DNA from: Pseudomonas nitroreducens | GTDB taxonomy: Bacteria > Pseudomonadota > Gammaproteobacteria > Pseudomonadales > Pseudomonadaceae | DNA length: 64,000 nt | Assembly (NCBI RefSeq): GCF_014204515.1 | Contig: NZ_JACHLI010000015.1 | Coordinates: 62,001 to 126,000, forward strand | Reading direction: 5' to 3' | Notes under the pieces: model-generated | Seen by the model: only the letters and a program-made list of their open reading frames with translations | Database searches by the model: none | Told to the model about the DNA's origin: nothing | Position numbers and translations under genes: made by a program | Shown: positions 1-7,314 of the stretch, piece by piece | How positions within the stretch are numbered: the first letter of the stretch is position 1 | How the letters are laid out: the number at the start of each line of letters is the position of its first letter

Positions 1-339
1 GAACGCGTGCCGGCCAGCCTCGGCGCGCCGCTGGCGAGCCTGCCACGTATGCAGGAAGCGCTCGGCGGTATCGAAGGCCTGCTGCTGCAGAACCGCCTGT
101 TGCTGGATTCCGCCTGCCGCGACTGGCTCAGCGCCAGCGAGTCGGGGTTGATCAAGGTGTCCGTCACCGACAACGCGATAGCGGTGGCCGAGAAGGCCCT
201 GGAGCTGGCAGGCAACCACGGCCTGAGCCGCCACAACCCGCTGCAACGGCATTACCGCGACGTGCTCTGCGGACGCGTGCACACCCCGCAGAAGGACAGC
301 GTCTGGATTGCGGCGGGGAGGGCGGCACTGTCTCCCTGA
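1..339 (+). CDS. acyl-CoA dehydrogenase-family protein, C-terminal fragment (sulfur acquisition type)
   Basis: The reading frame is open from the first base, so only the last 112 residues are present. The tail resembles the C-terminal helical domain of acyl-CoA dehydrogenase-like flavoproteins of the SfnC/DszC type (the GNHGLSR and YRDVLCGRVHTPQKD stretches, where the latter ends with the usual region before the C-terminus). These enzymes often lie beside sulfonate or sulfone uptake genes, and the next three genes are sulfonate-type binding proteins, which supports a role in desulfurization. The exact substrate cannot be read from the fragment. Confidence 0.7.
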   Translation, partial: ERVPASLGAPLASLPRMQEALGGIEGLLLQNRLLLDSACRDWLSASESGLIKVSVTDNAIAVAEKALELAGNHGLSRHNPLQRHYRDVLCGRVHTPQKDSVWIAAGRAALSP

Positions 340-451
340 CGGGTTCGAACACTGGAAAGAAACGACGGCCATATCGGCGACCGCACCGGCGGAACGGATA
401 GCCCCAAGAGACCATCCCGGCTTGCGTGCGCAGCCCTATGGAGATTGCCCC

Positions 452-1447
452 ATGAAACGATCCTTGCGAGTTCTCGCCGGCCTGTTGGCCGCGACCCTGC
501 TGGCCGGTGCCGCCGGTACCGCCAGCGCCGACGACCCCGTAACCCTGCGCCTGGGGGACGTGAAGGGCGACCGCTACGCCTCGCTGCGCGCCTCCGGCGA
601 GCTGGAGAACCTGCCCTACAAGCTGGAGCTGTCCGCCTTTCCCTCCGGCGCCCCGGTGCTCGAAGCGCTGAATGCCGGAGCCCTGGACATCGGCTTCACC
701 GGCGACATCCCGTTCCTCTTCGTGTATGCCGCGGGCGCGCCGCTCAAGGCCGTGGGAGCCTGGCACTTCAACCCGGCGACGGTGGCGCTGGTGGTCGGCA
801 AGGACTCGCCGATCCACTCGGTGGCTGACCTCAAGGGCAAGCGCATCGCTGTCAACCGTGGTGGCTGGGGGCACTTCATGGCGCTCGGGGCGTTGCGTCG
901 CGCCGGACTCAAGCCCGAAGACGTGACCTTTTCCTTCCTCGGCCCGGTCGATGGTCGCGCCGCTCTGGTGCGCGGCTCGGTGGACGCCTGGGTGCCCTGG
1001 GAGCCCTATACCTCCAGCGCCGTGCTGCTGGACGGGGCGCGGGTGATCGCCGACGGCGACGGGATCATGACCGGTTACTCCTATGCGCTGGCCAGCAACG
1101 CCGCCATCGCCGGCAAGAAGGCCGCGATCACCGACCTGATGACCCGCCTGGCGCGCGCCCAGGTCTGGGCGCTGCAGCACCCGGATGCATTCGCCGCCGC
1201 CCTGACCAAGGACCTGAACATGCCGCAAGCGGTCACCCGGCGTTGGGTCGGCGAGGCGCGCATCAGCCCCATCGTATTCGACGAGCGCATCGCCGCGACC
1301 CTGCAGAAGGCCGCCGACTTCTTCCATAGCGAAGGCGTGCTGCCCAAGGCGTTGAACGTCTCGCCGGCTTTCGATTTCAGCTTGTCGCACGGCGCCGCCG
1401 AGGTGGCCCGGACCCTGACCGCCGACCTTGCCGTCGGCCAGCGTTGA
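452..1447 (+). CDS. ABC transporter substrate-binding protein, aliphatic sulfonate (SsuA-like) family
   Basis: A 331-residue secreted binding protein. The ATG at 452 is chosen because it begins a clean signal peptide (MKRSLRVLAGLLAATLLAG...ASA) and follows GGAG at 440-443; longer upstream starts would bury the signal. The mature part has the SsuA/NrtA-type type-2 periplasmic binding fold: LRLGDVKGD near the N-terminus, EALNAGALDIGFTGDIP, an ADLKGKRIAV hinge segment and DAWVPWEPY. These residues match sulfonate/taurine-type ligand binders. It is followed 10 bp later by a paralogue, so the two are probably co-transcribed. No permease or ATPase gene lies next to it in this window. The ligand is unknown. 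Confidence 0.85.
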   Translation: MKRSLRVLAGLLAATLLAGAAGTASADDPVTLRLGDVKGDRYASLRASGELENLPYKLELSAFPSGAPVLEALNAGALDIGFTGDIPFLFVYAAGAPLKAVGAWHFNPATVALVVGKDSPIHSVADLKGKRIAVNRGGWGHFMALGALRRAGLKPEDVTFSFLGPVDGRAALVRGSVDAWVPWEPYTSSAVLLDGARVIADGDGIMTGYSYALASNAAIAGKKAAITDLMTRLARAQVWALQHPDAFAAALTKDLNMPQAVTRRWVGEARISPIVFDERIAATLQKAADFFHSEGVLPKALNVSPAFDFSLSHGAAEVARTLTADLAVGQR

Positions 1448-1457
1448 GGAGCTTTGC

Positions 1458-2414
1458 ATGCGCACTTTCCTGAGCCTGTTCCTGCTGTTTTCCCTCGCGA
1501 CCGGCAATGCCTTCGCCGCCGAGCGCGTCACCCTTCGCCTGGCCGACCAGAAGGGCAACATGCGTGCCCAACTGGAAGCGGCCGGCGCCTTGAAGGACCT
1601 GGACTACGACATCCAGTGGTTCGAATTCCCCGCCGCCGCACCGTTGGCCGAGGCACTCAACGCGGGCGCCGTGGACGCCGGGATCATCGGCGACGCGCCC
1701 CTGCTGTTCGCCCTGGCCGCCGGTGCGCAGGTGAAAGCCATTGCCGTGGACAAGTCCGATCCCTACGGCACCGCCGTGATCGTCCGCGAAGACTCGGCCC
1801 TGCGCTCGGCCGCCGACCTCAAGGGCAAGCGCATCGCCACCGGGCGCGGTTCCATCGGTCACTTCGTCGCGCTCAAGGCGCTGGCGGCGGCCGGGCTGAG
1901 TGAAAAAGACGTGGAGTTCCGCTTCCTCGGCCCGGTAGACGCGAAGATGGCGCTGGCCAATGGCTCGGTAGATGCCTGGGCCACCTGGGAGCCCTATACC
2001 GCGCTGGCCGAGACCGCTGACAAGGCGCGCGTGCTGGCCAACGGTCGCGGGCTGTGGGCGGGCAACAGTTTCCTTGCCGCCACCGACCAGGCACTGGACG
2101 ATCCCGCTCGGCGCGAGGCCCTGCAGGATTATCTGCAGCGCCTGGCCGGCGCCCAGCGCTGGGCCTACGAGCACCTGGATGAGTATTCGCGCAGCCTGGC
2201 GAAGATCATCGGTTTCCCCGAGCAGGCTGCACGCCTGCAGTTCGAGCGCCGACAACTGCGCTGGCAGGCGCTGGATGCGCAAACCCGAGCCCAGCAGCAG
2301 GACACCGCGGACTTCTACCAGGCCCACGGCCTGATTCCCAAACGCCTCGACGTGGCTCCGACCTTCGTCAGCGGCTTCGCCGTGGAGCAGGGGCCGACAG
2401 TGGGCGCGCGGTAG
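1458..2414 (+). CDS. ABC transporter substrate-binding protein, sulfonate/nitrate type, second paralogue
   Basis: A 318-residue paralogue of the preceding gene. The start at 1458 follows a GAGGA ribosome site at 1446-1450 that overlaps the upstream stop region, and begins the signal peptide MRTFLSLFLLFSLATGNAFA. The diagnostic segments are conserved: LRLADQKGN, EALNAGAVDAGIIGDAP, ADLKGKRIATGRGSIGHF and DAWATWEPY. The two neighbours may bind related organosulfur ligands or may be duplicates diverging in specificity. Downstream is a 250-bp gap before a third paralogue, so the third may be transcribed separately. Confidence 0.85.
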   Translation: MRTFLSLFLLFSLATGNAFAAERVTLRLADQKGNMRAQLEAAGALKDLDYDIQWFEFPAAAPLAEALNAGAVDAGIIGDAPLLFALAAGAQVKAIAVDKSDPYGTAVIVREDSALRSAADLKGKRIATGRGSIGHFVALKALAAAGLSEKDVEFRFLGPVDAKMALANGSVDAWATWEPYTALAETADKARVLANGRGLWAGNSFLAATDQALDDPARREALQDYLQRLAGAQRWAYEHLDEYSRSLAKIIGFPEQAARLQFERRQLRWQALDAQTRAQQQDTADFYQAHGLIPKRLDVAPTFVSGFAVEQGPTVGAR

Positions 2415-2524
2415 CCTGGAAAGCCCTCCGCCAGGGCAGGCCGGAAACCGGCTCAGGGCGGAGGAGAGGGTTGAACGCTCCGCAGAGCACGGCGAGACGG
2501 CCCCTCCGTCAGGTATTAATTAAG

Positions 2525-2553
2525 AACTAAAGATTATTTATTTTAGTTTTTTT
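2525..2553 (+). terminator. possible weak A/T-rich hairpin with T-run
   Basis: Seven-base arms AACTAAA and TTTAGTT are separated by about ten bases and followed by a run of T. The hairpin lies in an unusually A/T-rich stretch (about 2510-2575) between the second and third binding-protein genes. It could end the upstream pair or simply be promoter DNA for the next gene. The stem is weak, so the call is tentative. Confidence 0.3.
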
Positions 2554-2666
2554 ATATCTGTAATCTCTGATTGGCCGGACAACCGGACTCATTCAGACCA
2601 CCCGAACTGTCCCCTGGTCCGCCCTCGCTCTGCGGGCGGCCAACCCGTTTCCGAGGAGCCGTACCC

Positions 2667-3638
2667 ATGTCCCGCCACCTGTTCCTGCGCCGGTTCGCCG
2701 TTGGCCTGAGCGCCTCCGTCGCCCTGTTCGGCGCACTGTCTGCGCAAGCCGAAGAGACCCTGCGCATCGGCTTCCAGAAGTCGTCCACGCTGCTCACCAT
2801 CGTCAAGGCGCAAGGCAGCCTGGATCGCGAGTTGGCCAAGCAGGGTATCAAGGTCACCTGGCACGAGTTCCCCAGCGGCCTGCCGCTGCTCGAATCACTC
2901 AACGTCGGCAACGTCGACCTGTCTGCCGATGTTGCCGACACCGTCCCGGTGTTCGCCCAGGCTGCCGGCGCGCAACTGACCTATTTCGCCCGGGAAACGC
3001 CGTCGCCCACTGCGCAATCGATCCTGGTGCCGCAGGATTCGCCGCTCAAATCGCTGGCCGATCTGAAGGGCAAGCGCGTGGCCGTGACCAAGGCTGCCGG
3101 TAGTCATTACCTGCTGATCGCCGCGCTGCAGAAGGCCGGGCTGAAATTCTCCGACATCCAGCCGGCGTACCTGACGCCGGCCGACGGCCGCGCCGCCTTC
3201 GAGAACCACAAGATCGATGCCTGGGTCACCTGGGATCCGTACGTCGCCAGCGCCCAGCGCCAACAGAATGCCCGCGTGCTCGCCGACGGCAAGGGGCTGG
3301 CCAGCTACCAGCGCTATTACCTGGCTTCCACCGCCTACGCCAAGGCCCATCCGGAAGTGCTCAAGCAGGTCTTCGCCGAGTTGCAGAAAACCGGCCGCTG
3401 GGTAAAGGAACATCCCACCGACGCTGCCAAGGTGCTCGGCCCGCTGTGGGGCAACCTGGACGTCGCTACCGTCGAACAGGCCAACGCCCGCCGCAGCTAC
3501 GACGTGCAGCCGGTGCGCGCTGATGGGCTGGACGAGCAGCAACGCATCGCCGATGCCTTCTATGCACAGGGGTTGCTGCCCAAGCCGGTGGACGCCCGCG
3601 CGGTGCCGGTCTGGCAGCCGGACGTGGCGAGCAACTGA
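2667..3638 (+). CDS. aliphatic sulfonate ABC transporter substrate-binding protein, third paralogue
   Basis: A 323-residue periplasmic binding protein. The start at 2667 is preceded by GAGGA at 2653-2657 and begins a signal peptide (MSRHLFLRRFAVGLSASVALFGALSAQA). It is closer to canonical SsuA than the two upstream genes: LRIGFQKSS, EFPSGLPLLESLNVGNVD, ADLKGKRVAVTKAAGSHYLL, YLTPADGRAAFE and DAWVTWDPY all fit the sulfonate-binding family. An A/T-rich upstream region suggests its own promoter. No SsuB/SsuC partner is present in the window, so it must use a transporter encoded elsewhere or upstream. Confidence 0.88.
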   Translation: MSRHLFLRRFAVGLSASVALFGALSAQAEETLRIGFQKSSTLLTIVKAQGSLDRELAKQGIKVTWHEFPSGLPLLESLNVGNVDLSADVADTVPVFAQAAGAQLTYFARETPSPTAQSILVPQDSPLKSLADLKGKRVAVTKAAGSHYLLIAALQKAGLKFSDIQPAYLTPADGRAAFENHKIDAWVTWDPYVASAQRQQNARVLADGKGLASYQRYYLASTAYAKAHPEVLKQVFAELQKTGRWVKEHPTDAAKVLGPLWGNLDVATVEQANARRSYDVQPVRADGLDEQQRIADAFYAQGLLPKPVDARAVPVWQPDVASN

Positions 3639-3695
3639 TCATCTCGCGCTGTCGCCTGGTGCAGGTCGCCAGCCGGCAGCGGGTCTTCTATCCAA

Positions 3696-4127
3696 TCAGA
3701 ATGCGGCGCCCTGGCGCGGCTGCCTGTGCGCGGTGAACAGGCTTTCGGCATTGAAGCCGAGCTTCTGCAGCTCGCAGGCAAGCGCCAGGGACAGCTCGTT
3801 GTCGCCGGCATTACGACCAGGAGCCAGCAGGCGATTAAGCAGAGGAGGGGAGGACTGGATCGCTTCGGGAGGGTTGATGTAGATGGTCAGCGCGTAGTCG
3901 CAAGGATCATGGGCAGCCTCCTCTGGCGATTCGTCCTCGGGCCTTCCCCAGAGCACGTACTCGATATCCTTCTGCGCGACGCGGAAGGCTGGAAACTCAT
4001 TGAATTTCCCGGCGCGTTCGAGCCTGACGCCCAGCGCCAGGGAAATTCGCTTCGCGACGTGTTCCAGAGAATGGGCATCCTGAATTCCAACACCCAGGTA
4101 CGAGTGGTCGAAGGCAGTCTTCATCAC
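3696..4127 (-). CDS. hypothetical protein
   Basis: A 143-residue acidic protein beginning GTG-ATG at 4127/4124 (MKTAFDHSYLGVGIQDAHSLEHVAKRISLALG). I do not recognise the family. It contains no signal peptide or membrane segment, and the composition is coherent over its whole length (mixed helix/strand, few low-complexity stretches). The ribosome-binding region is weak. It is convergent with the third binding-protein gene. It could be a small immunity or antitoxin-like protein, but nothing in the sequence proves that. Confidence 0.6.
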   Translation of the reverse strand: MMKTAFDHSYLGVGIQDAHSLEHVAKRISLALGVRLERAGKFNEFPAFRVAQKDIEYVLWGRPEDESPEEAAHDPCDYALTIYINPPEAIQSSPPLLNRLLAPGRNAGDNELSLALACELQKLGFNAESLFTAHRQPRQGAAF

Positions 4128-4903
4128 GGCTCAGTCATCCGGCTAGGTTGGCCACGGCAGTACGAGCCGGCAAGAGAACGGCGACTCGCTCCAGGGCACA
4201 TGCAATGCCATGGCGCTCGGTATCCTGGCCTGACGACAGCAGAACCGCCATTCGCGGTAACCATCAACCGTGCGCTGCACGGTGCAGACGATCAGGCTTG
4301 AGCGCGACAGAACAGTCCAGCGACAAACTGCGGAAGCCAGCGTGAGCGTTCCATGACGAGAGCATGTGGATTGTTGTTTCCCATAATCTCTCTGGAGCAG
4401 CTGGCTGCTTTCTATCATTCATTGCTAAGAATCGGGCAGGGGCGATTCATACAGATAGCCAAGCAGGGACTCTACCTTACCCATCTATGTAATTTAACAT
4501 AATATACATTATGCGAAGTTACCTATAACGAAGCCAGGATCGAGTGTCGCGGATTTCACGGCTCAATGGCTGGATTTCCGCTGCTGAATCTTCGCTGGAT
4601 GGGTTCTGGCCAAACCTTCGTGGCATTTCAATCTGTAGCGAATTCATCCACCACAGCTCGCCGCGCTAGATTCGATTTCTTCCGGTGCATGTCTGACAGG
4701 TTTCCGTCGCGCAGGTCCACGCGAGCTCCGTGCAGTGCAATGTTGCCGCTGCCACGGGTTTTACCCGGCGCATTGCTCGGAATCGGTGGATGCCTGTGAT
4801 CGGTCGCGTAACGCGTTACTAATAACTCGGCTTGCTTACGGTAACGCGTTACTGTGCACAAGGCGTCCCTGTCCATCGTCCACGCAAGTCGCGCGCTAAC
4901 GCT
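4128..4903. other. long intergenic stretch with A/T-rich inverted repeat and a palindrome pair
   Basis: No convincing gene is visible in these 776 bases. Short open frames on both strands lack good ribosome sites and recognisable protein character. Local G+C drops sharply around 4430-4520, where CATAAT and ATTATG form an inverted repeat at 4498-4513. Two copies of the perfect palindrome GTAACGCGTTAC follow at 4808 and 4841. The stretch looks regulatory or like an old insertion scar rather than coding. Confidence 0.5.
4808..4852. promoter_or_regulatory. paired GTAACGCGTTAC palindromes (distal pair)
   Basis: Two exact copies of the 12-bp palindrome GTAACGCGTTAC occupy 4808-4819 and 4841-4852, with start-to-start spacing of 33 bp, about three helical turns. 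The same spacing recurs in the pair at 5343 and 5376. That geometry fits cooperative binding of a dimeric regulator to one DNA face. No gene starts immediately next to this pair, so its target is unclear. Confidence 0.6.
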
Positions 4904-5140
4904 TCAGTCCATCACCACCAGCGGATCACCGCCGCCAGCCGGTGCGTGATGCAGCGCCAGGTCGATACGATGGGCTGCATGCAGGAGTAACTCGGCGTCG
5001 TTTTCAAGGATGTGCGCTGCTGCCAGCAATGCCGTGGCGGTGCCTGGCGAGGAGATTTCCAGGGCTGCTTCGCGGAGCACTTGGACGACGCAGGTCTCGT
5101 TCAACGCCGAGGCCAGCAGGACCTTCCGTAGTCTTTCCAT
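4904..5140 (-). CDS. small hypothetical protein
   Basis: A 78-residue, mostly helical, acidic protein (MERLRKVLLASALNETCVVQ...). The start at 5140 has a strong AGGAGG ribosome site five bases upstream on the minus strand, which supports translation. It has an alanine/leucine-rich core (TALLAAAHILENDAELLLHAAHRI) that could form a helical bundle, and no signal peptide. I do not recognise the family. It lies between the two palindrome pairs and is transcribed away from the 5403 gene, so both may belong to one small accessory module. Confidence 0.6.
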   Translation of the reverse strand: MERLRKVLLASALNETCVVQVLREAALEISSPGTATALLAAAHILENDAELLLHAAHRIDLALHHAPAGGGDPLVVMD

Positions 5141-5341
5141 TTCTGCCTCCTGCCCATTGGGCTATGGAGGAATAGTCCTTGTTTGGTCTCCACGCGTGGC
5201 TACCCGACGACTGACGCGCGCTTGCCCGACAGGCGTACCAAGGGGGTGCTGTACTGCCCTCCTCTGCGCCGGTTTCCAGGCGTAATGCCTTGCTGTGCCT
5301 GGCTTGCGACGATTCTTTCACGCGACCATAGGCGATATTAC

Positions 5342-5387
5342 GGTAACGCGTTACCATTGACTGCACTGCATTTCAGTAACGCGTTAC
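5342..5387. promoter_or_regulatory. paired GTAACGCGTTAC palindromes upstream of a putative DNA-binding protein gene
   Basis: Exact copies of GTAACGCGTTAC lie at 5343-5354 (extended to a 14-bp palindrome by flanking G/C) and 5376-5387, spaced 33 bp apart. The second ends 15 bp before the start codon at 5403, where it would overlap the promoter or leader. The arrangement fits autoregulation by the gene product, which carries a basic GRPRK / AYRKRR segment. The regulator assignment is inference. Confidence 0.65.
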
Positions 5388-5402
5388 CAGTCAGGAGTCA
5401 TC

Positions 5403-5663
5403 ATGAAAGACCTCAAGGACCGAGCTACCCGGGATGCCTTCGAGGCACCGGCAAAGGGGCGTCCGCGTAAGGAAGGCGCCCTGAGCAATGCCGAGAAGCA
5501 GGCTGCGTACCGCAAGCGTCGGGCGGAAGCCGGTGGTGGCGCGGTAATGCTCAACAACGAGGAAATCTGGCTGATCTGCCATGCGCTGGATGGCAAGGTC
5601 TGGGAGGCCGACGCCGAGCAGCGGCAGAAGCTGATTACCCGACTGCGCAAGCGTGTGATCTGA
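5403..5663 (+). CDS. small putative DNA-binding protein
   Basis: An 86-residue protein starting at ATG 5403 after AGGAG at 5393-5397. The N-terminal half is very basic (KGRPRKEGALSNAEKQAAYRKRR), followed by a short strand/helix region (VMLNNEEIWLICHALDG) and a basic tail. This layout resembles small plasmid- or island-borne regulators with a GRPRK start and an RKRR helix, but I cannot assign a named family. Two palindromes directly upstream are good candidates for its own binding sites. It could control the accessory genes on either side. Confidence 0.65.
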   Translation: MKDLKDRATRDAFEAPAKGRPRKEGALSNAEKQAAYRKRRAEAGGGAVMLNNEEIWLICHALDGKVWEADAEQRQKLITRLRKRVI

Positions 5664-5809
5664 GGCGCGGGCGGGATTCCCATATAACGGGAATTTTCAT
5701 CCGGCATGCCCCATCGTTCTGAAAACTAGTCGAACACCGCCGGATGCTGCCTTTCGGATGAAGGGAATGCAGGGCATTCACCCCTTCAATCTATCCGGAG
5801 GAAATCACC

Positions 5810-5977
5810 ATGGCCGAACACAGAGGTGGCAAAGGTAATTTCGCAGAAGACCCGCAACGTGCTGCCGAGGCAGGCAGAAAGGGAGGTCAGCGCAGCAGCG
5901 GGAACTTCAAGAACGATCCGGCACGCGCCTCCTCAGCGGGGCGCAAGGGTGGCCAGCGCAGCCACGGCAGCCACTGA
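5810..5977 (+). CDS. KGG-motif general stress protein (YciG/con-10-like)
   Basis: A 55-residue hydrophilic protein. It starts at ATG 5810 with a strong CCGGAGGA ribosome site at 5795-5802. It holds two near-identical repeats: GGKGNFAEDPQRAAEAGRKGGQ and GNFKNDPARASSAGRKGGQ, each ending in the RKGGQ motif typical of KGG (stress-induced) proteins. The family is small, soluble, probably intrinsically disordered, and often induced in stationary phase or under osmotic/oxidative stress; the biochemical role is not established. A strong terminator follows at 6039-6066. Confidence 0.85.
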   Translation: MAEHRGGKGNFAEDPQRAAEAGRKGGQRSSGNFKNDPARASSAGRKGGQRSHGSH

Positions 5978-6038
5978 CCGGCGGATCGGCGCAGCCCTTT
6001 CAGCCAATACAGCCCGTCTAGCCAATGCTGCATGGACG

Positions 6039-6066
6039 AACGGCGCCGAGTGATCGGCGCCGTTTT
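6039..6066 (+). terminator. rho-independent terminator after the KGG gene
   Basis: A perfect 11-bp stem (AACGGCGCCGA / TCGGCGCCGTT) with loop GTGA runs into TTTT. It lies 61 bp after the KGG stop and faces the convergent small gene ending at 6088, so it may serve both directions. Confidence 0.8.
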
Positions 6067-6087
6067 CCGTTGACCGCTGAGCCGCTT

Positions 6088-6261
6088 CTACAGGGTGCAA
6101 AGCACTTCGCTGACCTGTATATCGGCCCGCGAGTCACGTCCCACGGGGCCGTGCAAGGCGCGGACGAATGCCTGGGCCTGGGCCCGGCTGAGGTTTTCCT
6201 GCAGCAGGACGGTGCTCATCGGCTGTCCGTCGCGGCGGTAGCGGATCAGATAGGCATGCAT
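6088..6261 (-). CDS. small hypothetical protein downstream of the receiver gene
   Basis: A 57-residue frame reading MHAYLIRYRRDGQPMSTVLLQE...VSEVLCTL. The ATG at 6261 has AGGAGA seven bases upstream, a strong site. It starts 26 bp after the stop of the receiver-domain gene and is probably co-transcribed with it. The strand-helix-strand pattern suggests a small alpha/beta domain. I do not recognise a family. Confidence 0.6.
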   Translation of the reverse strand: MHAYLIRYRRDGQPMSTVLLQENLSRAQAQAFVRALHGPVGRDSRADIQVSEVLCTL

Positions 6262-6287
6262 GGGACGGTCTCCTGTTCAGTAGGCGC

Positions 6288-6680
6288 TCAGTTGAGCAGC
6301 CAGGGCTGCACCGGCGGGCTGATCAGCGTGCGCTGGATCGCTCCGTCCAGCTCCTCCAGATCGGCCGACTTGGGCAGGATCGGATACGGGGCGTCCTCCT
6401 CCCCCGCCTCCGCCCAGGGCGACAGCACCAGCACACGCATACGCGGGCGCAATGGCAGGCAGGCCTCGATCAGGGCGGCGCCGGTCAAGGGGCCGGTGAG
6501 TTGCTCGTCGATGAGGAACAGATCGATCACCGACGATGACACCAGGTGTTCGATGGCCTCTTCTTCGCTCAGCGCGCTGAGTACAGCATGTCCCTGGCCA
6601 AGCAGGTGGTGCTCCAGGCGCTGGAGTTGTTCGGGTGTTTCCTCGAGAACCAGCACCATCTTGTTGTTGAGTGTCTGCAT
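6288..6680 (-). CDS. stand-alone response-regulator receiver-like protein
   Basis: A 130-residue single-domain protein. The start at 6680 (MQTLNNKMVLVLEE) is preferred over in-frame starts at 6689 and 6725 because GGGAG lies nine bases upstream of it. The fold follows a CheY-like receiver: acidic pair E13/E14 in VLVLEE instead of the usual Asp pair, phospho-acceptor candidate D58 in DLFLIDEQ, a Ser in VLVLSPW at the Thr/Ser position, and the conserved Lys in PILPKSADLEEL. No output domain is present, so it would act through a protein partner. No histidine kinase is encoded nearby. Confidence 0.7.
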   Translation of the reverse strand: MQTLNNKMVLVLEETPEQLQRLEHHLLGQGHAVLSALSEEEAIEHLVSSSVIDLFLIDEQLTGPLTGAALIEACLPLRPRMRVLVLSPWAEAGEEDAPYPILPKSADLEELDGAIQRTLISPPVQPWLLN

Positions 6681-6845
6681 GTCTTCCATCTCCCGTGTTG
6701 AGGCCGGGAGAGCAGCAAGATTCAAGCCTCACTGGGCGGCAGCACTGCATGCCCGTGGCAGAGCGGCCGGCTCAGGCGATGCTGGCAGATTACTGTGAGC
6801 AGATTGCCCGAAGGGCGGATTTCCGCGGTGCAGGATGCCCGATAC

Positions 6846-7052
6846 TCAGGCGATGGCGGCAATCTCCTCGACGATCAGCATGCCCCCTGGCGCCCTTACG
6901 ACGAGCGTGACCTCGCTCTCTGCAACGGCCTTCACTTCGACTTCGATACCCTGGGTCAGCAAGAGCTGCATCGTGCGCTGGCCTGCCTCGCCCTGGAGGA
7001 TATTGAGGGACAGAACATCACCGACCTTGCACTTGCCTTGATGGATTTGCAT
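6846..7052 (-). CDS. small hypothetical protein, weakly CsrA-like in pattern
   Basis: A 68-residue beta-rich protein. The start at 7052 (MQIHQGKCKVGDVLSLNILQ) has GGGAGA seven bases upstream; an in-frame start at 7124 is less likely. The C-terminal half (EVEVKAVAESEVTLVVRAPGGMLIVEEI) recalls the strand pattern of CsrA/RsmA (a short strand, then V-x-AP, then an EEI helix), but the conserved N-terminal RNA-binding LTRR is absent. I treat the similarity as suggestive only. It sits 165 bp upstream of the receiver gene on the same strand and may share its regulation. Confidence 0.55.
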   Translation of the reverse strand: MQIHQGKCKVGDVLSLNILQGEAGQRTMQLLLTQGIEVEVKAVAESEVTLVVRAPGGMLIVEEIAAIA

Positions 7053-7314
7053 GGGAAGTCTCCCGCATAAGCTGATGAAGAGCAGGAGATACTCAATGAC
7101 CTTCTCGCTTATAGCTGCAGGCAAATTCCTTTTTCTTTATAGGACGGCTCATATATCACTTCATATGCCATCAGGCGAAGCGGCCTAGTCCGACAAGTTG
7201 CTTGGCAGAAATCCTCAGGCTGTTAGGGTGAGGGTGTTCCTGTTTTCCCCTGGCCCCTATCCGACGGGGCCTTCTTTTTGTCCGCGTAACGCCTGAATCT
7301 GCCCAGGCCGCCGG

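Noticed and set aside
4143..4418. 91-residue minus-strand frame
   Set aside because: No ribosome site, odd composition and no similarity to any family I know.
4808..5387. GTAACGCGTTAC as a parS partition site
   Set aside because: The sequence does not match the conserved parS TGTTNCACGTGAAACA pattern, and no parA/parB genes are nearby.
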